Shown here: positions 22,531 through 33,589 of the stretch, piece by piece
Position numbering within the stretch: position 1 is the stretch's first letter
How the letters are laid out: each line of letters opens with the position of its first letter
Origin: Siphonodentalium dalli
Lineage: Eukaryota; Mollusca; Scaphopoda; Gadilida; Siphonodentaliidae
Length of the DNA: 64,000 nt
Direction: 5' to 3'
Assembly (NCBI GenBank): GCA_032622095.1
Contig: CP136061.1
Span: 121,162,754-121,226,753, forward strand
The notes under the pieces: generated by a model
Databases searched by the model: none
Seen by the model: the letters and a program-made list of their open reading frames with translations, nothing else
Told to the model about the DNA's origin: nothing
Made by a program: the position numbers and the translations under genes

Positions 22531-23024
22531 AGGCACGTGAGGCCTTAATTGTCGAAAATATTCATATTGGTTCCAAATACCGTAAACAGAAAAACATTAA
22601 AACGCATACAGTTTCGTTCATATATATCATGACCATCGCGTAAACAGCATGTTATCATAAAGACCTACTATATTTTACCTAACCAAGAGCCTGGTTGTGT
22701 TACAGAAGACAGCACAATGCTACTGGCTAATCACACACAAATGGCATAAACGCTCTTTATTAGTTCCATATCAGGAATTTACCCACAAAGAACGCTCTTT
22801 ATGTTTACCATCATAATATAAACAAACACCAGAAAAGTAACTTTTTATGCTTTTGTTTACATAACAATAGTCAAATATATGACAATAACATACTGTTTAT
22901 GCGACATTACTTATTTGTATACGGACAAAGTCTGTCTACATTTTGATGTTCTTTCTGTTTGTGGCATTTTTTGACGGGTGGAAATATTTTTACAGGATAC
23001 CCACCGCCAAGGCCAACCGTACCT
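22531..23024 (-). mobile_element. TTAA-flanked 494 bp MITE, copy 3
   Basis: Inverted orientation relative to copies 1 and 2. TTAA at 22527-22530 and 23025-23028. Ends AGGCACGTGAGGCCTTA and the complement of AGGTACGGTTGGCCTTGG. Confidence 0.95.
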
Positions 23025-23160
23025 TTAATTTCTGTCCAGCGCGGACCCTGTAGTTTGGCCCCCGGTGGCTCAGATGGTAAGATGCACAGCACATTAGGCC
23101 GACATGAGCCGTCCATCAATCGTGAAGCTAAATCCAGTTGTGGGCGGATTTCAGATCAAG

Positions 23161-23524
23161 TCACACGGAAGGTAACATGATTCGTGTATTGATCAGGGCA
23201 AGTTTGTAATTCTCTTCGGTGGTATCCACGTCCAGTAGAGTAATTTCCCGGTGAAATTGACCATCTGTGCGATCTTTCCTCCACCCACTAACAGTTACTG
23301 ACAACGTCGCCATATAGCCTGGCGGCTGAAACAACGATAAATCCCAATCGGCAAAACCAAACACGGGTAGTTATTATTGATCCGATAACTGTCATTTGCC
23401 GAATTAATTTGCATAATTGTTTGAAGCTAGATTGAACGGGAGATTGTGCACTCGCGAGAGCATGTATATACAAGAAAACCATAGTCAGAAATGGTAACGC
23501 CACCAAGATCATATTATTAGCCAT
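23161..23524 (-). pseudogene. Candidate small secreted protein (signal-peptide exon plus downstream frame)
   Basis: From 23524 the minus strand encodes a textbook signal peptide, MANNMILVALPFLTMVFLYI followed by HALASAQS (hydrophobic core, Ala-x-Ala-type end). The frame runs to 23288. A second minus-strand frame (about 23329 down to 23161) reads 'GYMATLSVTVSGWRKDRTDG' and 'EITLLDVDTTEENYKLALIN' and ends LPSV-stop. Joining the two needs either a short intron (an acceptor-like CGTTGTTTCAG lies just upstream of the second frame) or a frameshift. I do not recognise the family. The signal peptide recurs at 40364-40441 and 44385-44432, which supports the idea that the module derives from a real, duplicated gene. 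It could be a degraded copy. Confidence 0.4.
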
Positions 23525-23689
23525 AAATATAAATCATAATTTAAAATATATTGGTTACATGAATGGACCGCCTCCGAATTCCGTTAAGACAAGTAATTCT
23601 TCAAATTATTACAATGAACTACGGCTTATAAATTACTGCAGGTTTCTCATTCGCCACACCAGAATGCTTCTAAATGCGGATCAAAGCTA

Positions 23690-23925
23690 AGAGTGCATGG
23701 CACAGCCATTGTTCATAGACATTTTACAGAAGGCGAGAATGATGCATGCTGGGAACGAAAGTATCCACAGCAAAGCCATGTGCATGCGTTTATTATAGGG
23801 GATTTATGGTGGGCCTATAAAACTAATTATAACTTTGTTATCTGTCATAGTTTATGCGTGAAATTTTAAACATATATACCATGGACATATACCCCTTCCA
23901 GAATGTTGAAAAACATTTTCAGTTG
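23690..23925. repeat. Segmental duplicate A (partner at 26660-26925)
   Basis: Shares GGCGAGAATGATGCAT, ATAAAACTAATTATAACTTT, TATCTGTCATAGTTTA and ATTTTAAACATATAT with 26660-26925 in the same orientation and order. Confidence 0.85.
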
Positions 23926-23946
23926 CTCATCGTATTTTTATAGACG

Positions 23947-24690
23947 AAATAGTCCGAAATTTCAGAAAATTGCGCTAAAGCTCAATGTTTTAATGTGTTA
24001 CAAAACGTCTGATAAAAATAGTTCTATCGGGAATATTCACACCATTTTTTTTCAGAGAACATAGAGTAAACATAGTCCTATCGGGATATCGTAAAGGAGA
24101 TTAATTAAAACCCTCAGACTGCCGAAACTGACGACATTAAATTCGCTTTTTCGTGTCCCACGGAAATGAAACTTGTCTGTCCATTGATCACGTTATTTAT
24201 TTGACATAGTATGTTTTTTCTGTTGTATTTGAACACTTGTTGCACGTGCAGGCTGCACGATCATAATAACTTCAACCGATAAGCGCCGACTGATACCCGC
24301 GCAACAGTTTGTCTCAAATAAATTGTTATCAAAACGCAGGTTTATGGCCGCGGACATAAGCCGATTAAGTGTAATGTAATTTATCCATGAACTTGACTGA
24401 AAAATTGTGATTCTATCATCATTAGCCACGAAAATGGGACCTCTAAACAGGCAACTTTTATTTTCGGGGGACACGAACAAGCGAATTTATTGTCGGCAGT
24501 TTCGGCAGTCTGAGGGTTAATTAATCCCGAATTAAACGGAACTACTTTACGATAGTCCGATAGGACTATGTTTACTCTATGCATGTTCTCTGAAAAAATA
24601 GTGTGAATATTCCAGATAGAACTCTTTTTATCAGACGTTGTGTAACACCTTAAAACATTGAGCGGTTATAGCGCAAACCGAAATGTGTTG
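23947..24690. mobile_element. Foldback element with about 220 bp inverted arms
   Basis: The left arm is 23947-24160 and the right arm 24466-24690. Matching blocks in opposite orientation: AGCTCAATGTTTTAA, ACGTCTGATAAAAATAG, AGAGTAAACATAGTCCTATC, CCCTCAGACTGCCGAAACTG. The spacer (24161-24465) has no gene. It interrupts the sequence that continues the segmental duplicate at 23690. Confidence 0.85.
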
Positions 24691-24784
24691 TCTTGCAAGA
24701 TATCCCACCGCTTTAGCTAAATTTATCTTCCTACAATATCCATAAAGAGGATCATATATTATATACCCACGGTTTTAATTATAG

Positions 24785-24960
24785 AATATAAAATATATTG
24801 GTTTCGCGAATGACCAACTCAGAATTCCGTTAAAATAACAATAACAACCAGCACCTATAACGAACCGTTTTACTGGACTTGGCCTACTGGTCGCGTAGTT
24901 CCGACTTTTAAATAAACGGAATTTCCAACTCTATAAATAAAAGCCCCACAAGAATTCATT
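24785..24960 (-). promoter_or_regulatory. Duplicated upstream-like module
   Basis: Contains AATATATTGGTTTCGCGAAT, CCAACTCAGAATTCCGTTAA and a TATAAATA-like box (TCTATAAATAAAA, plus-strand reading). The same blocks in the same order occur at 44458-44775 and partly at 42890-43120 and 23548-23600. Calling it a promoter is inference; the evidence is only the conservation and its position relative to the signal-peptide modules at 23524 and 44432. Confidence 0.3.
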
Positions 24961-25390
24961 CGCCCTGTCCACCACGCAATATCAAAATCTCAGCAGCTAG
25001 ATACACCACAGGTGGCGTAATGATAATCAAAACTGGGTCACACAAAGAACAATTATAACACCTTACTGGATAGAATAGAAGCTGAATCAAATGAACACTT
25101 GGAAGGGTGACACAAAATTTGTCCTTATACATAGAATATATAACATTGGACCCATAACGCAACGTGTCTTTTCAAGGCAATGGTTCTACTCAGTATGTAC
25201 AAATGTATGGTAATATAAATATGTACGAGACACGGGTTACCCTTAAGTGATGGGCATCCTTGTGAAACAATGTGGCGATCGTATATCACTAGCAAAACAC
25301 AAAGTTTGCGGTACCATATGAACACTATTTAGTAAGTAACACATTTTGGTGAGTGAATTTCCTTTTGCGAACAATCCAAATAAAATGCTT
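24961..25390. other. Intergenic DNA, no gene seen
   Basis: A block at 25000-25035 (ACACCACAGGTGGCGTAATG) resembles 40722-40750, so this may be more of the same duplicated unit. No supported gene. Confidence 0.35.
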
Positions 25391-25393
25391 TAA

Positions 25394-25887
25394 AGGCACG
25401 TGAGGCCTTAGTTGTCGAAAATATTCATATTTGTTCCAATCACCGTAAACAGAAAAACATTAAAACGCATACAGTTTCGTTCATATATACCATGACCATC
25501 GCGTAAACAGCATGTTATCATAAAGATTTACTATATTTTACCTAAGCAAGAGCCTGATTGTGTTACAGAAGACAACACAATGCTCCTGGCTAATCACACA
25601 CAAATGGCATAAACGCTCTTTATTCGTTCCATATCAGGAATTCACCCACAAAGAACGCTCTTTATGTTTACCATCATAATATAAACAAACACCAGAAAAG
25701 TTACTTTTTATGCTTTTGTTTACATAACAATGGTCAAAAATATGACAATAACATACTGTTTCTGCGATATTTCTTATTTGTATACGGACAAAGTCTGTCT
25801 ACATTTTGTTGTTCTTTCTGTTTGTGGCGGTTTTTGACGGGTGGAAATATTTTCACAGGATACCCACCGCCAAGGCCAACCGTACCT
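25394..25887 (-). mobile_element. TTAA-flanked 494 bp MITE, copy 4
   Basis: TTAA at 25390-25393 and 25888-25891. Same orientation as copy 3 and the same length. Ends AGGCACGTGAGGCCTTA and the complement of AGGTACGGTTGGCCTTGG. Confidence 0.95.
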
Positions 25888-25891
25888 TTAA

Positions 25892-26480
25892 AGATAAAAC
25901 CGCATGCCCGCATCGGCGCTATATATGGCACTACAGTGTGCTTGTGCTAATTATGTAAGTGTCCGCGACAAGTTGGTCATGATTTTGTTTATCATCATTG
26001 GACAAAACCGTCTCTTTATTATCATATCTATAGGATAAAACGTTAATGTATTTGAGTCAATACACTTCAAATAATTATACTATAATAGTATACAATATCT
26101 ACCACATTTAGTATAACATTCACTTCATAGTATATCAGTAGCATCACCTTGACATAACAGCACGAAACGCACAACATTTCTAACCTGTATGCCGGACTTA
26201 AGTTATACACTACATGTAACTGGCATCCCATGTGCCATTGGTTTGTTAGTTATCTGAGTTTGGGGTTTCATGTTGCCTTTCAACAGCTACGGTCATATCG
26301 TGACATAAGAGGCATGCACTGTGCTTAAATTTAGGATATATACACGGCGTTCATTTATTACCCCTCCCACATTAGAAGCCTTCTATATACGAAGTCCTAA
26401 TATTTTCTCCATGCAGGAACATCTCCACAATCTCAGACAATAAACACGTTCCACCATGTTCACCGTGGGGCTACAGTCCC
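25892..26480. other. Intergenic DNA, no gene seen
   Basis: Nothing recognised. Confidence 0.3.
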
Positions 26481-26650
26481 CTACACGGGAGACATTCCCT
26501 TGGTATGACGACCTCCAAAGAAAGACGGTCGCACATTATAAGTGAATGGAACATCAATCACCAACATAAACTGTATATTGCGATGAATTTCTGAAGCAAC
26601 GGTAATAGTTGTCATTCCAAGTTGTAATGTGTTCAGCTGCCTGCCAAGAA
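26481..26650 (-). CDS. Candidate 3' exon of an unrecognised protein
   Basis: On the minus strand a good acceptor (TTTGTTCTTGGCAG) at about 26651 precedes a frame reading 'LQLGMTTITVASEIHRNIQF' and 'MLVIDVPFTYNVRP', ending MSPV-stop at 26481. Without the intron assumption the frame is open from 26735. The alternating hydrophobic pattern suggests beta strands. It is faintly similar in layout and ending to the second frame at 23161 (T-x-T-V ... LPSV-stop), and both lie next to the duplicated segments 23690/26660. I do not know the family, and this may be a chance ORF. Confidence 0.3.
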
Positions 26651-26659
26651 CAAAGTTAG

Positions 26660-26925
26660 CTTTGTGGAGAAACATTTTATCATAGACCATTTTCAGATAG
26701 CGAGAATGATGCATTGTGGGCCAGAAAGTATCCAAACAAAGCCACGTGCTTTACGGCCGCATGCATTTACTATGGGGGATTTAGGGTGGGTCTATAAAAC
26801 TAATTATAACTTTGGTATCTGTCATAGTTTACGCGAGAAATTTTAAACATATATCAGGGACATGTACCCCTTCTAGAATATTCAATAACATTTCCAGTTG
26901 CTTGTCGTATTTTAATTGATTTTAT
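26660..26925. repeat. Segmental duplicate B (partner at 23690-23925)
   Basis: Same order of blocks as 23690-23925. Similarity ends near 26930, where the first copy enters the foldback element. Confidence 0.85.
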
Positions 26926-27109
26926 GCGATGAAATAATGCGAACGATTCCACATGAGGGATGCTCCGAAATTCACAGTGAACACCCTTGAAATGGGAATT
27001 GTCCTGTTTCGGGTTAGTGCTGCTGAATACGTACTTGTTCTCACGAAATATAGATATTCCACGACATACTTTGATTATGCACACTCGTAGCCGTGTGTGT
27101 CTGTTCAAT

Positions 27110-27328
27110 TGATTACTTTTTGACGAATGGAACCAGTTAACAGCCAACGTGATTTACCCCCTCCCATGGCTTCTGACGCATGCAACTTACTATAGACGAG
27201 CATAATTGTAACCACGCAACAACTCAATTATTCCCCACCGCTGTCATCATTTCACGATTCATCTGTCCCATCTCTCACCCTCTTGCTCTCTCTCTCTCTC
27301 TCACTCTCTCTCTCTCTCTCTCTCTCTC

Positions 27329-27414
<86 letters not shown>

Positions 27415-27715
27415 CTCTCCCTACATCATGCTATTCCTAACACTATATTCTTCCCTTTTCCATCCCTAACTCAAATGTAGTTATATATCTCTACTCCTCC
27501 TAAACCATTATTTCATTCCCTTCCCGTCTGATCGATACCCTCCCTCACTTATTGAGGAAGGGACATGTCGCCAAAGAGGAGAAGACTTCATATAAGCCCT
27601 CGGGCTTGTTGTCTGATCCTCATTTCCAAAATTAACTCTTATATGTTGTATATTTATGTCATCTGTGTATTATGTCAATTATTTGGTTTGGAAATAAAAA
27701 TATGTTTACACTAAC
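27110..27715 (+). mobile_element. LINE 3' end, copy 1 (3'UTR only)
   Basis: Shares with 28680-29112, in order: ACCCCCTCCCATGGC, CCATAGACGA-like text, a CT-rich tract, TTCCCGTCTGATCGA / TTCCCGACCGACC, AAGCCCTCGGGCTTGTTGT and the end AATAAAAATATGTTTACAC. This is the 3'UTR and end of the same LINE family, severely 5' truncated, lying head-to-tail in front of copy 2. Confidence 0.8.
27289..27412. repeat. (CT)n microsatellite
   Basis: About 120 bases of nearly pure CT dinucleotide with two interruptions (CACT near 27301, CTATTT near 27328). It gives spurious serine/leucine ORFs. It occupies the CT-rich part of the LINE 3'UTR, so it probably expanded from there; copy 2 has only a short CT-rich patch (28800-28840). 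Confidence 0.95.
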
Positions 27716-27717
27716 GC

Positions 27718-28549
27718 ATGCACGTGAAGACGTTTTGTGTACATCGTGCCTGTATTGTCCGTCACAAAGAATTATGTCATAGCATATATATTCTTGATCC
27801 ATATATTATACAAAATTATCTTAGTGATGACATTGAAAAGGTTCAGTATGAAATGGCCCGAATAGTAACAGGCGCAACCATCAGTACGAGTAACGCGCGT
27901 CTTTTATCAGAAATTGGCTGGGAACTACTCTCCTCACGTCGTAGAAAACACAAACTATGCCAGTTTTTTAAAATGATACGCGGAACTGCCCCGTCAATTT
28001 TAAGAAATTATGTTCGACCAATCCAGGCAAATAACTCTAGATATAACTTCAGATTTGAACATATAAGACTACCCTCGAATATTAACTATGACTATTATAT
28101 GGATTCGTTCTTACCAGCGGCAATTACTGAATGGAACAAACTGCCGGAATCTACAAAGGGTAGCAGAACAATCGACGAATTCAAAAAGGAACTCAACAAT
28201 GACAATATGCGTCCACCTGCCCATTTTTATCATAGTAAATGCCGTAAATCACACATCCTTCATACCCGGTTAAGACTGAACTGTAGCCACCTGAGTGGAG
28301 ACCTGACAGATAATCATGTTAAAAATTTCCCCTTTTGTCTATGTGGGGAATTTGAGACAACTTACCACTATCTCTTTGAATGTACACTTTATCAAGAGCC
28401 CAGAAGAGAACTTTATGACTCCCTACCCAATGTTGCCCTATCTGAAAACACTCTACTGGGGGGGATCAAGGGAGCTTAGCCTTCGCGAAAACAAAGAAAT
28501 ATTTAATGCAGTTCAGACATATATCATGAGAACAAAAAGATTCCCATGA
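27718..28549 (+). pseudogene. C-terminal domain of LINE ORF2, frameshifted
   Basis: The frame from 27718 reads 'DDIEKVQYEMARIVTGATIS', 'EIGWELLSSRRRKHKLCQFF', 'DSFLPAAITEWNKLPESTKG', 'RLRLNCSHLS' and 'FCLCGEFETTYHYLFEC'. This is the standard order of the post-polymerase domain of CR1/jockey-type LINEs, ending in the C-x-C-G...H-x4-C tail. It stops at 28479 after a G-run (about 28457-28463); the +1 frame continues 'SRELSLRENKEIFNAVQTYI' to a stop at 28549. The natural C-terminus was therefore split by slippage in the G-run. The polymerase and endonuclease are absent (5' truncation). Confidence 0.88.
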
Positions 28550-29112
28550 TTCTATCACCTGTATACATACGGACAACGAATTGCTTTGGATTCTGGTCGA
28601 GTTATGCGGCATCATGATATTCCCCACTGTTTATGCCTAATTACAAATTGACAAATGCAACCAATAAATATCTGGGCTTGACCCCCTCCCATGGCGCCTG
28701 ACGCACGAAGAATACCATAGACGATCATCATTACTAATACGCAATAAATCAACTCAACTATTGAAAACTACCCCCTCTCCCAGCATCTCATCCCTTTTAT
28801 ATCTCTATCTCTCTCGCTCTCTCTTTCTCTCTCTCGTCCTCTTTCTCGTTCACAATTTCTCTCCCTGCTTCTAACGACATCATCATTACTATAATTATGA
28901 TATTTTCATTCCTTCCCGACCGACCCCCTCTCTACACTTAATGAAGAGCGGGCGCGAAACAAAAGGGGAGCAAACTTAATAAAAGCCCTTGGGCTTGTTG
29001 TTTAATCCCCTTTCCAATCAATCGAATTTATATTATTCTATTCTCCTGTAAAATGTCTGTTAAATGTTTATATATGTTATTATTTTGATTGGAATAAAAT
29101 ATGTTTACACTA
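28550..29112 (+). mobile_element. LINE 3'UTR and 3' end, copy 2
   Basis: Follows the ORF2 tail at 27718-28549 and ends GGAATAAAATATGTTTACAC near 29112. Same 3'UTR as 27110-27715. Confidence 0.8.
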
Positions 29113-29114
29113 TA

Positions 29115-29590
29115 CAAAAAGGTATCGGTGCAGATATGGGTAAGGATAGTTTCTCGCGTGATTTCCCCTTGCGCTAGTAGCCGACCCATACTATAAAAAT
29201 GCCAATAGAGACGCCAAGTGTGTACAAAATGGGGGCAGTAATGTTGTACCTATGACTCGTTTGTCATAACCAGCTGTATCTTGAGAAGTATTTAGAATGA
29301 GAACACAATCAAACTGTACATTGCAAGCCATTTAATACTTCACTGCCCGCCTATCAGCACATTAATTCGTTATAACCATTGATAATTTATTTGATTATAG
29401 ACATGTACACCTGTCTTACACCGAAGGTATTTCAATTCAATCACTTCAAAGGTGTTACCGTTGGTATAATTATATATAGACATTGATATCCAAATATACG
29501 GTAATCCACCTCATGGTTGGTAGGAATTATGACAGCTGTTGTACAAGTTGCTCTAAATTGCTAATTCCCATCATAGCAACATATCATGGT
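29115..29590 (+). repeat. Inverted duplicate A (partner 34470-35240)
   Basis: Shares, in inverted order, AAAGGTATCGGTGCAGATAT, TCATAACCAGCTGTAT, TTATAACCATTGATAATT, TAGACATGTAC and AAGTTGCTCTAA with 34470-35240. This copy keeps the empty TA site where the partner carries a hairpin element (here CTGTACATTGCAAG at about 29312). Confidence 0.85.
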
Positions 29591-30847
29591 TGCAAGGAAT
29601 GGTGACAGTTATATGGATAAGATGCTTACGGTTGCTATACACAAAGGGCACAATAAGATGAGTTTGCTTCTCAATTGAAGTATACGTACTTTTATATTGA
29701 GATACATTGTTCTACTAGTACAAAACCTAGTTGTTACTACCACAGGAGCTTGGAATTTGGTCAAAACCCCTCTTTTATTGGCGGAACCACCAACCGGGAC
29801 CAAAGGTCACGGAAGGAACGAAACAACAAATTGTTGCCACCAATTTTGAACTCAACTGTATTCCTACAAAAAATATATTTTCACTAAAAACTTTTGGTAC
29901 CTCTTACACCTTAGATGCCAATCTACAACATTCCATAGGTATATTTTTCCAGTTCTTCGAAAACCTCACTTTATTTCGGTAATGTATTGTAAATTCATCA
30001 ACGAACACAAATCTGCGACTTCTTCATCACCTGTCTTAGAATCGGAATGACAAACGGCACAAAACCATTTTTCCGGAATATATAACAAAGTCGGAACGAA
30101 ATAAAATCGAAACCTAAATTTAAAGCCCGCGAAATTCAAAAATATTTGAAAGTGCGTGCGGTTTTCGAACTTAGGCACCAGAAAACTTAAATCAGTTTAT
30201 GTTTGCGCCATACTATGCTCGTTTTTGAAGATCTAATCCTGATGTTTTGTGCATTTTCCTGAAAATTTCTGTATTTTTCTGTGTCTGCTGTTATCATCTC
30301 ATGAAAAGGACGACTACCCAAGAAGATATTCTTCATTTGACTGAATGGTAATTTGTACAAATATTTCACATATAATTTATATTGGCCATGCATATATAGA
30401 ACGAGTGTTTAGTTTCGCGAAATTCAAAATTGTCAATGTAGGGTACAAAAACTCGCCATTAATATGCCAAATACAGTAACAAAATGTAACAAGATTCTTT
30501 AATGTAAGAGCACAAAATTAACCTACGTATTCTTTACAGTATACGTTTTATGTGTGCGTTTGCAAGTTGTAATGCAAACTGGTTTACCGAATAACTAGTT
30601 TATAAATTTGAGTTTAATAAGCAACTATAAGTATTGTCAACTGTACCGGTACCAGGATCTATAAATAGTATTCGTGACTCGTGTGTCGTAACGAATCAGC
30701 ACCAAAACTCTCAAAGAATGGCTTTATGCATATGATTATATAGCCTGTGCTCATGAATTGGAAATTCATTTTTTAAATTCAAGACAGCTAGCCACCATCG
30801 GCATTGTTTTTCTCAAAATTAAAAAAATATTAAAAACATTACTTAAT
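29591..30847. other. Intergenic DNA, no gene seen
   Basis: No protein-like frame longer than chance; no terminal repeats found. Confidence 0.35.
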
Positions 30848-30856
30848 GTAACTTTC

Positions 30857-31316
30857 GCTGATGGGGTCATTGTCACAAGGCTCCGCGATCCGATCACATT
30901 CGTAGCCAGGTTTTTAATCGATCACAAATGTAGCCAGCTTTTTTATGGCATCACATTTGTAGCCAGCTTTTCATATTCAGGCGAGCCTCAATGAACACGA
31001 TCAGGTTAATCTAATTTTTCTGAGTTGATGGATGAACAACAACTTGAATTTAGTTTTGATATAAGTTCATCTAATAACCTGATGTTTCGGATCAATGTCG
31101 TTGGAATGCTCGAATTATATTCCAATATAAGTTGATAAACGAAGTCAGTTTTGGAGCATGACGTCGACATTTTAGTCACGAACGTGATGACGTAATATTT
31201 CGGGCAATATAAACCACGAATTAGAAAAGCTGACTACGAATGTGATCGCCGGAGAAATAAGCTGGCTACACTGGCTACGAATGTGACCGGAGCCTTGTGA
31301 CAATGACCCCATCGGC
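30857..31316. mobile_element. 460 bp element with 9 bp target duplication, MULE-like
   Basis: Perfect 9 bp duplication GTAACTTTC at 30848-30856 and 31317-31325. Inverted ends GCYGATGGGGTCATTGTCAC continuing into AAGGCTCC. Inside each end are repeated subterminal motifs related to CACATTCGTAGCCAG (three on the left, two inverted on the right). 9 bp duplications with such ends are typical of Mutator-like elements, but other superfamilies are possible. No transposase. It interrupts the repeat at 31320-31990. Confidence 0.9.
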
Positions 31317-31319
31317 GTA

Positions 31320-31990
31320 ACTTTCATGGTCGATGAAACTAGTGGCTGAAATCCGACGGCGGCCATGTTTCTATGACTAATTTCAAGACGATCGCACCAA
31401 TGTTACAGTCTCTAGCAATGATTCGTTCTCATTTTGATACCAATGTCATGACCCATGAACAATTTCACGATGATCGGTTCATCGACATAGACCTAGGCTC
31501 TAGGCAGTGTTATTGATTTAATTATATATGCGGTGTTGTCGCTGAAATCCGACGGCGGCCATGTTTCTTTGAGAATTCACACCAAAATGACTCGTTTCCC
31601 ATCTACATGTCAATGTCAACCTCCGTGACAAATTTAATTATGATCGGACCAACACTGCGACCTCTTGCCCGTGCTAAATGATGCAATTTTGAAATCCAAG
31701 ATGGCTGTTGGCGGCCATGTTTTTCATGCAAATAAGCCCAAAATGACTCGGTGTCGTCTATAGATCAATGTCATGATCGATGAAAAATTTCGTGATGATA
31801 GGAGCATCGACACAGGCTCTAGGCTGTGTTATTGATTCAGATTTATCTAGTATTATCACTTAAATCCAAGATGGCTGCCAGCGGCCATGTTTTTATGTAA
31901 ATGAGCCCAAAATTATTCGTTCCCATCTAGACGCCAATGTTATCATCCATCAAAAAGTCCATGATGATCAGTGCATCGGTACGGTCATGT
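31320..31990 (+). repeat. About 190 bp tandem repeat with 'GGCGGCCATGTTT'
   Basis: About 3.5 diverged units, each with CTGAAATCCGACGGCGGCCA or a variant, 'ccaatgtcatgatcgatgaa', 'atgatcggt(t/g)catcgacata' and 'ctctaggc.gtgttattgat'. Related to the arrays at 60350-61500 and 56350-56640. Confidence 0.8.
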
Positions 31991-33589
31991 AATAAACATG
32001 TAATCAGCAGCTATGTTCGAAATTATAAACGGTACTTTCGTGCTATCCGTCTCCGGATCATAGTTTTAAAATTAATTATTGAGATTTTACTCTGGCAGTG
32101 CAATATACCGTCTGTAGTAAATAATACATATAAATAATGAGATTTCGCTTTTTAAAACGATTGTTATGTAAACCGTAGAATTACCGATAACAGTCCATGC
32201 GATTATAGTCTAATAAGATGTGAATGATTAACCATTTAAAGGTAAACATTGGAAAAGGTCCAAGAAATCATATTCAGACTAACATATATGAGCTCATATA
32301 CTACTCGATTAGCGATGCTTGTTGACAAATCACTGTAACAGTTTTGTTTACATAACAATGCATGGCTTAAAATCGCGAAATTTCGTTATCGGAGAACAAT
32401 CAGTAATGAATATAAGAACAGAATTGTTCCATGTTCTTCTTAGTTGTGATGTGTTTTACAGACTTCTATATTATTTGCGCATTTACCCAATGCACTCGCA
32501 CTGGGTAAATGTACAAAAAATATAGCAGGCTGTTGAAACATCACCATAGTTAAAACGTTTTCAATTGATGACCGTTTCTGTCTAAATGTTATTTGATTGG
32601 ACTAGGGAAAATATTCGAATGTTAATCAGGCTAAAACTAAATAGTGGCTGCAACGACCCATGAAGACTAAAATAGACTTTCTGAAACATTTGCAGCCCCC
32701 CCCCCCCCAGTTGAGTTGGAATTTGCCAACCGATATTTCAAAAATGCCAATCTAATATCGCACCAATATGAATGGTTAGACATTTTCGAATGTCTGTTAG
32801 TCTTAAAACGATACCATACACTAAATATTCTGTTGGTTGATATTCCAGTTTTAAGTAGCGAAATAAGATATATTGCGTGGTTATTTCACTATTTCAAACT
32901 GGGATTTTACTTAGATTATGCCATGAATCTACACTCTGCATTGCTACCCCACGTAGAGATAACTTTCCACCAGTTAAAAACCTGTCAACGTTTTGATTGC
33001 CTGCACGATGACATGATGTTGAACTTTATAACATGGAAAAATCACGCAGCCAATATATTTCGTAGTTAATATTTCTTAGTTTAGATGATGTAGGCGCCTT
33101 TCGTGAGCCTATTTCAGGATAAACATGAATTGTGATTGTGCAGAAACTGACCATAGGTTCATAGCAGCTACTATATGAAGGCTCTTGTACTGCCAGAGTA
33201 TATAAAATATCAATAATTAATACAAACATATCTATTTTCTCTTGCTCAGGAAAATTTGCCAAACAAGAATATATAAAACGTTTTATGTGGTGAAGGCATA
33301 TTTTCTCAACATTCCACGATTGTCTTCCAATCACCCGAAATACCAATACATTTACTCAGGACTGTATTGTGTATTGACCAACAGTTTGCACAAGACAAAT
33401 ACTGTAAACAAAAACTCGACTGGTTCTCTTCTTGATGTCAGCGAACGACCGAGTTGGATTCTTGCGTATAGCGTTTGACAAAACAAAATGGGCAATACGT
33501 GGTTTTACTTAATAAAGGGGAACCATATATTTATAGCACAAATATAACTTTCTTGGATAACTGGTAACACAAATATGGAGTCATTCTAT
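31991..33589. other. Intergenic DNA, no gene seen
   Basis: Several ORFs of 60-117 codons exist but none has recognisable motifs or splice context. Poly-C tract at about 32697-32708. Confidence 0.35.

Noticed and set aside
23041-23120. tRNA or SINE head (TGGCTCAGATGGTAAGA resembles an A box)
   Set aside because: No matching B box at the right distance, no cloverleaf, and no second copy in the window.
27180-27480. Serine/leucine-rich ORFs
   Set aside because: Translation of the (CT)n microsatellite.
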